Assembly: GCA_021234155.1 (NCBI GenBank)
Contig: JAJEKV010000017.1
Span: 61,152 to 125,151, forward strand
Direction: 5' to 3'
DNA: 64,000 bases
DNA from: Isoetes taiwanensis
Taxonomy: Eukaryota > Streptophyta > Lycopodiopsida > Isoetales > Isoetaceae
This document shows, in pieces, positions 58,031 to 64,000 of the stretch. The notes below the pieces were generated by a model, which ran no database searches, was not told the DNA's origin, and worked only from the letters and a program-made list of their open reading frames with translations. The position numbers and the translations under genes are program-made. Each line of letters opens with the position of its first letter. Position 1 is the stretch's first letter.

Positions 58031-59577
58031 ATTCAGCCAGTTGCCTCATCCGCTGGAATACCCTCAACTCCTTAGGTGTCAAAGAACGGTCCTGTTGTTT
58101 TTCCACAACCGGTGCCGTATTTACAGCCTTCTATAGCTTCTTGGACAAGTTTGACCGGTGGTGGTGGTTCTGTCACAATCAAATCAGTCACAATTGAATG
58201 TACTCCAGGACTTGTAGGTGTTGTGTGCATCTCAGCCCAGCACCATTAACCTTCTTTTGAACCTCAACTAGTGAGACCCTCAATTCAAGACTATTAACAG
58301 CCATCCTTTTTGTACTATTTAAAGGCAATCAAAGAATGGGCGGTAGCCAAAACCTATTCACAAATACACCCTCTCTCGCACCTTCTCCAGTAAGCAACCA
58401 TGGTTATAATGTCCTCCTCTCAATAATGTGAACAACAAGCTATATGATACCTATGTTGGCAATTCAAGCAACTTAACTCCGTAAGTTTTCAGTGAATTTG
58501 CACTGATGATGCCGTAATATGTATAAAATGAATCTTCCACCAGCAACTTATCTCTCGATAATAGTAGAGATGCCAAATGTTGGTGAGTATCCATTTTCAG
58601 CTTCCACAAATTGTTTATGTAGAAATGCAGTAAGTCTCTGCTCTTTCTAGAACTTTTAACTCCTCCTCAAGTTTGAGCTTACGCCGACCTGCCCATTAAT
58701 GTATGTAGGGGTTCATTGCTTTTTGTGTACCTTGTTCCCGCAAGCAAAGGTGCTTCCATCCGGGACCTGCCCAAATCTTTAATTTCGCCTCCAACCTACA
58801 TGTTGGATTAAGTTTCAACTCCTCCTCGCTTTGTAGCCAAATCATTTGTGCCCAGCCTTAAACTGCTTTTCACTTCTTCCAACATCAGCTCTTTCTCTAA
58901 CGTAGGGCCTTCCTCTCATTGCCTTTCAGCCACTTCTCATCGGCTTCCGTGACTTTTGTGATAAGTAAAACATCTTCAACTCGCATCGCATTCTCTAAGG
59001 TTTTATGTTTTCATCAAAGCGACCTAATTTCATTTATCTAGTCACCTTGGCTTTGCCTTCATTTCGCTTCCTAACATGTGCTAGCAACATCCATTTTACT
59101 TGTTATTGTTAGAGAGCCTTGACATTGCACAAAGAAATGCAGCCCACATTTCAGGCCCTCAGTAAGTATTGATCTAGTGCACTTTTCAACGCAAAAGCAA
59201 GGGCCAAATGGTTTTACTTTGTTTAGACAATTTTGTAGATTTTCCTACAGAAAGTGCTTCCAACTTCTCTGAAGATGCTCCTTTGCACAAAGGTTATTTT
59301 ATCTTTCCCTGTTCAACTTTGTCCAGCAGAATCCCAAATCTCTAACCGCATTATTTTCCAACCAAGTTTCCTCGTGGGGGCTTCACCGACTGCATGGTGA
59401 CCATGGTGTGAAAATCATCTCAAGGCCTCCATGCTCGCATCACGTGAAACACCGGGATCTCGAAGCTGCTACCAGGAAAAGGGGAGGGAGAAGGGCGGAT
59501 TTGCTCGACGTCTCATGAAGTTTCGTTAAAGAGACTTAAAGTGTCAACGCCGCCAAAAGTTGTACCCTCACTAGCTA
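58031..59577 (-). other. Probable decayed coiled-coil coding region
   Basis: On the minus strand several open stretches are Lys/Glu/Leu-rich with heptad-like spacing, for example ELMLEEVKSSLRLG near 58900-58860. They lie upstream of the phosphatase-like fragment and could belong to the same ancestral gene. Stops break them and no domain is identified. Confidence 0.3.
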
Positions 59578-60320
59578 TTTTACACCCTTTATCACATTTG
59601 TGTATGAATGGCGTGATCTTAGTTTCTATTGACATTGAAGAACTATCAATATATACTCTAACAAATTCCATGTGATTATTTCTAAGCCGAATTAAACATG
59701 GTACTTTGTTTATCAATTATATGAGAGGCTGTGCATATTGATTTTCCTTTCTTACCAAGTTTTCACGTATAAGATGCCCTATATTTTCAAGAAAGATAAA
59801 ATATTAGAAGTATTTTTCTTCCCCTATTTTCTTTCTCGCAGGTAAGAAGACCAGCCTGTACAGCCGTGAAATCAACCCCGTCAAGACTGCGGGAGGTACT
59901 ATGATACCACTACACGCCTATGCACATAAACCTAGTGATAAAGTTAACCATCATAATAGAACAACAAAAATGTTTGAAACACTCGAAATAATTTATCACA
60001 CGTGTTTCATAATTCACCACAATTGTATGAATAGTCCACATCATTAGCCATTGAATGAGTATTAAAGTGTGCCCTCACGGCAAGACATGATGTCCAATTA
60101 TATTAATTAATAGCTCCCGAGGAAAATGACATATAAAATCGTCAGTCCATCAGCCGTAAATTCTAGCAATCATTAATGTGTCTCATAACTATATGTACCA
60201 AAATGTTTCACACCAAAGTCTATAAGCTGGAAACTATGTCAGACAGATGTACCAAAATGCTACACCAAAGTCTATGTTGAACCAGTCAGAACCTATAGGA
60301 ACTATAGAATAGAAGTGAAT
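59578..60320 (-). repeat. Inverted tRNA-unit fragment, right part
   Basis: In reverse complement this matches the tandem unit from the spacer (CTTTATCACATTTGTGTATG) through tRNA-Gly and into the preceding tail (GACATGATGTCCAATTATAT, AATAGCTCCCGAGGAAAATG). It is more diverged than blocks A and B and continues the fragment at 51955-52088 across about 7.5 kb of inserted DNA. Confidence 0.88.
59853..59923 (-). pseudogene. tRNA-Gly pseudogene in the inverted unit
   Basis: On the minus strand the 5' half reads GCATAGGCGTGTAGTGGTAT, close to tRNA-Gly, with CCTCCCGC in the anticodon region. The T arm and acceptor 3' strand no longer pair. Confidence 0.75.
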
Positions 60321-60699
60321 AGAAATATGATTTTATCGGGTCTACCTGAGACCAACCGGCCTAGCGGGGACCCAAGACAAGAGAGAGAGCAAAGCAGCGA
60401 CACAATGATTAAAATCCCTCATCAAGGGTTTTAAAGCCACCTTAGTAGCAATAAGGATGCTGACATATAACGACGCTTATACAATTAATGAGGTTAATGT
60501 TGGGACAACTCCAGTCCGGCTGTGATTCATTACCTCCCTCGGAGTGGCCATCCCAACAAGCCCACAGAGGCCGTGGCTCAGCTCATGCAAGGCCTCGGGG
60601 CACACCAACTAAAGCATACGACCGATATGCTCGCACGCCGACAAAGCCCGAGGGCGTGACTTTCATCCTCACGGCGCCTGCTGACAAAGATTAGATGTA
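60321..60699. other. Unidentified sequence
   Basis: Lies between the inverted tRNA unit and the LINE remnant. A 68-codon plus frame (60488-60694) shows no recognisable motif. It may be the 3' end of the LINE, though no poly(A) or target repeat was found. Confidence 0.3.
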
Positions 60700-62750
60700 C
60701 CGCCCTCACGCTACCCCGAATCCATCTCCCCGCCTCAATGCGAGGTGGTGCACTGCGCGAATGGAAGCAATCACCTCGCGCTTTTCATGGGTAGATGGCA
60801 GCTGTGTAGCGGGGTGTGGCCCCTCGTGAGCATGGATTAACCTCGGCTGCTGATAATTTGCCTTGACATGTGACAAGGCCTTTGTATCCAAAAGCTTGGC
60901 CATGAAGCGGGGCATCCAAGTATCGCCTGCGCGCTGCTGCTCTTCATGGCGGTATGGACCGGTTCACATCCGGTGGTGCTCGCACATTCATGTAGTTTGA
61001 GGTAACCACTGGCTTCGCTTTGTCTTTCCAAAGAAAGCTTGAGTCGCCGCGGCCAGCAAGGTCAGCCTAAGCCATCCATAGCCAGCTCACCTTCCGGAAG
61101 TAAATAATGTGACGCTCCAGCAGCCTCCTCAGAATGGAAGGAAGCCCACCTGAGTAAGATCCGATATGGGGGACCTGTGATTTCCACTCCCAGTTCGGCC
61201 AAGAAGGCCTCTCAGACTGCCTAGATCATTCCAAGTGGTGAGGACACCACCGCCCCCACACTCTCTCGCCTTCTACAGGGAGACCGGCTCAACCAAGGCT
61301 CCCTCGAACAAGTGTGTGCCCGGTGACCCCATGCACAATACCGCTTTGAAAGACTCCAGTTAGTTTTGTATCAGGCTGTATTTTCCAATTAGACCAGGTA
61401 GAACCGATGATGCATCCCAAAGGTGGTAGTAGAAACTCAATGCCCAAATACTTATAAGACCGAGCTACCTCCACTACCTACCGCAGGAACTAGGAAGGCG
61501 TGGTGTTTAGGATGATAGACCAAAGAAGACTCCTTGTCTTGCCATGTTAACTCTCACATGTCGTTGAATTGGCGTAGTGTCCAAAGCATCTAGGTATGCT
61601 GCATGTCCTCCTGGGTATATGCGAGCAGGTCACGAACACGCGATATGAGTTGCCTTGGACAGGTGCATCAACCAGCCCCCATGCTCATACTAGCCATTCT
61701 TCTAGCTGGTCAATGTACAAGCCACGAAGAGTGCTCAGAGCAGAGGGGCATGCCCGGGCGCACTCCCTAATGTTGCTAACAATCTGCCCCCGACAAGGTG
61801 GAGACTCACCCGAGCAAGCCTCCTCAGATAATCAGAGCATAGCATTCCTGAAGTCGACGGGTCCCTAGCTATCTCAATCTAGTCCCACAACTTATCCCTG
61901 AAATTATGTCAGAAAGCTCATAAATCCACAAAGCAACAAGATGATTCGCGCCGATTCCTAACATCCCTCTACAGAGGTTCGGGTAGAAAGTGAAGATGGG
62001 CGTGGTCAATAGTAGAATGTCAAAGGTAAGCCCCACTGCTGAGAGCCCGCACTTCCATCCTCTCGCCTAGTGTCAATCGCCACCAAGAACTCTTAAGCAA
62101 CTTGGCAAAGACAACCCACCATAATGGTAGTCGATAGTTGGTCAGGGTCATGGGGGGTCCCCGCTTTGTATAAGTGGGCGTCAACTCTACCGGGCAACGC
62201 CAAAGGCGTGGGGGAAGCCTTCTTGCAATGCTCCCAAGAAGAGGGCCGTGAGAATCGGCACCACGGGCCCACTCTAAGAAGCTCACTGCGATACCATCTA
62301 AATCGGGCCGCTTCCCGTTAGCGAGGGCGCGGCAGCCCATTATGACATCCCTTCAAAGAATAATGACACTGGGGTTACAGACCTGCTCCCATGAGGTACT
62401 GGGGTGCCCGGCTCCCATTGGGTCATATCTCACCCATGCCCGGTAATATTTGGGCACAGGCAGCTTACTCAAGACCTTCCGTGGCCCCAGGTGGCGGTCT
62501 AGAAGACCAAAACCATCCTGCTGGGTTGGTGCCTGCAAGGTACTTGGCTTTCTTGGTCTCTGGGAGGAAGGAGCTTTTATTGACGGACGGCTCGCTGCCA
62601 TCGGTAGTGGGATTCAAAGACTTGGCTGAGCCATCAAGCCACTCACATTCGGCCATCGTAATCCAAAGGATTACAGGAAGGTGATTGCAGCCCTCGCGGA
62701 TCGCCGAGCGCCTCCCAAAGCATCTCGCCCCTACCCGGCGAGCCGTTCAC
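60700..62750 (-). pseudogene. Non-LTR retrotransposon (LINE) ORF2-like remnant
   Basis: Minus-strand order: a pre-RT segment near 62650-62360; RT start near 62335 with ANGKRPDLDGIAVSFLEWA; the conserved LTPTYTKRGPPMTLTNYR segment near 62185-62115; a LYIDQLEEWL-like segment near 61700; and SYKYLGIEF near 61455, typical after the RT domain. C-terminal pieces lie at 61031-60837 and 60915-60706. The family copies its RNA at nicked chromosomal DNA. The YxDD box is not intact, frames shift often and the endonuclease is not seen, so this is dead. Confidence 0.8.
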
Positions 62751-63292
62751 CGGGCCCGCTGAAGTGTGAGTCGCAAAGATCTCCAAGTACCATGTCACCA
62801 AGCATCCCTAGCAGACAGATCGGGCCGGATGATCGATAGTCCGCATTTCACAACCGCGGGTACATGGGGTGTTGGGGCAATGGTGTCGTTATTCCCGCCA
62901 ATCTATCTCGTGGTGAAGAACAAACATGGTTCGAGTCTACTTCCTCGCCCGGCCACCGCCCCTATACTAAGCGAAAGACTCAAGTGTAGTATTGCTCGGT
63001 CGCTAGCACGAACCACCACACCGTGCTACTCTCTCTCGTTCTCTGCCTACAAGTGAAGTACCGGAGGATTGCCATCAGCCACGCATTGCAAATGACAAAG
63101 TCAAAGATATCGCGACAGTACAGCCTGCCGGCCACATGTCACATATCTGACGCTCCTTGGCCAAAACATTCAGGGTCCATTTGCAACACATCGTCAGCTA
63201 GAGGTGTTAGAATTTGGGATCTGCCTGTCCCTGTGCGCGCATTGAAGTCTCCAAGCAACAGACCTGCCCAATTGTCCGATCACAGAGTGTCA
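62751..63292. other. Unidentified sequence, possibly LINE 5' flank
   Basis: Plus-strand frames of 96 and 109 codons overlap here but have no motif; they are probably shadows of decayed minus-strand LINE sequence. It ends at the A|T target of the next Helitron. Confidence 0.3.
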
Positions 63293-64000
63293 TCTCTATA
63301 TTATAATGTTAGTAATGGACCCACCCCAACTCCACTTCTGTCGAGGATTTGATCGACCAATGGTGATGATGTGTGCGCGTTCAACTAAAAATTTTCACCT
63401 TGACTATGCAGCTTCAATATGAAAGAAAAGGAAAAGGAAAAGGAAAAGGGAGGGAAAGGGAAAGGGAAAGGGAAAGGGAAAGGAAAGGGCAAAAGGAAAA
63501 GGGAAAAGGGGAAGGGAAGGGAAAAGGAAAACGAAGCGAAAGGGAAAAAGGGAAAAGGAAACTAAAAGGGAAGGGAAAGGTGGAAAACGATGAAAGGGAA
63601 AGGGAAAAGGAAAACGATGAAATAGGAAAAGGTAAAAGGAAAGGGAAGGGAAAAGAAAAAAGATGAAAGTGGTGCGAAAACTAAAAGGAAAATAGGGAAA
63701 AGGAAAAGGAAAAGGACTGAAAAGGAAAACGAAGGAAAGGGAAACTAAAAGGAAGTCTGAAAAGGGAAGGAAAAGGAAAATGATGAAAGGGAAAAGGAAA
63801 AGGGAAAAGGGAAAGGAAAAGGGAAGGGGAAAAGGAAAACGATGAAAGGGAAAAAGGAAAAGGAAAAGGAAAAAGGAAAAGGGGAAGGGAAAAGGAAAAA
63901 CTATGAAAGGGAAAAGGGAAAAGGGAAGAGGAGAAGGAAAAGGAACAACGATGAAAGGGAAAAAGGGAAAAGCAATACGTAAATTGAACGGAAGTAATAT
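63293..64000 (+). mobile_element. 5' part of Helitron 4 with purine-rich core, cut by window end
   Basis: After host A63292 the element starts TCTCTATATTATAATG, followed by GTTAGTAATGGACCCACC as in Helitron A and by TTTGATCGACCAATGGTGATG. From about 63420 the plus strand is nearly pure purine (GGAAAAGG repeats), the same sense-strand bias as in Helitrons 1-3. The 3' hairpin and CTAG lie beyond the window. The 97-codon Lys/Glu/Gly frame at 63373 is a product of this tract. Confidence 0.82.

Noticed and set aside
59545..59577. Helitron 3' end (CAAC...GTTG then ACCCTCACTAG) closing the 7.5-kb insert
   Set aside because: The stem is only 4 bp, the next base is C where T is expected, and no TC 5' end of the family is found at 52089.

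Overview
This is nuclear DNA from a plant, probably one with a large, repeat-rich genome. The plant call rests on nuclear-type plant tRNA-Gly and tRNA-Arg genes, Ty3/gypsy and LINE remnants, Helitrons with TC...CTAG ends, and gene fragments with plant-like introns. I cannot name the species. I see no intact protein-coding host gene. The longest open frames in the window lie in pyrimidine-rich tracts and are compositional artefacts.

Layout. 1-1253: minus-strand Ty3/gypsy pol remnant. 1254-2378: retrocopy with a minus-strand AATAAA signal. 2379-13330: tandem array of roughly 1.0-1.15 kb units, each carrying tRNA-Gly(CCC), a ~460 bp spacer, tRNA-Arg(ACG) and a ~0.5 kb tail with 52-bp and 83-bp subrepeats. 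Two Helitrons (3373-5295 and 11317-13072) interrupt this block at exact A|T sites, and uninterrupted sister units serve as empty sites. 13331-24790: low-coding accessory DNA with a MITE-like element, a long inverted repeat and three minisatellite clusters, two of them built on the near-palindrome CAAATTGGGCGCCCAATTTG. 24800-29386: the tRNA array resumes with a second copy of the retrocopy, here with poly(A) and target duplication. 29387-33260: a Helitron inserted in the last unit, carrying part of a lariat-debranching-enzyme (DBR1) gene. It abuts a second Helitron 5' end. 34674-36579: another Helitron with a purine-rich core. 41090-43750: second minus-strand Ty3/gypsy remnant. 45163-46310: exon-like minus-strand fragments. 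51955-52088 and 59578-60320: two halves of one inverted tRNA unit, split by about 7.5 kb that contains a HAD/FCP1-like phosphatase fragment. 60700-62750: minus-strand LINE remnant. 63293-64000: 5' part of a fourth purine-core Helitron, cut by the window end.

How it fits together. The tRNA repeat expanded by tandem duplication and exchange between units, and was then hit by Helitrons and a poly(A) retroelement. Several tRNA copies keep complete cloverleafs and A/B boxes. Others are damaged almost only inside the tRNA body while their spacers remain nearly identical. The four purine-core Helitrons form one non-autonomous family. I see no Rep/helicase gene here, so their transposase must act in trans.
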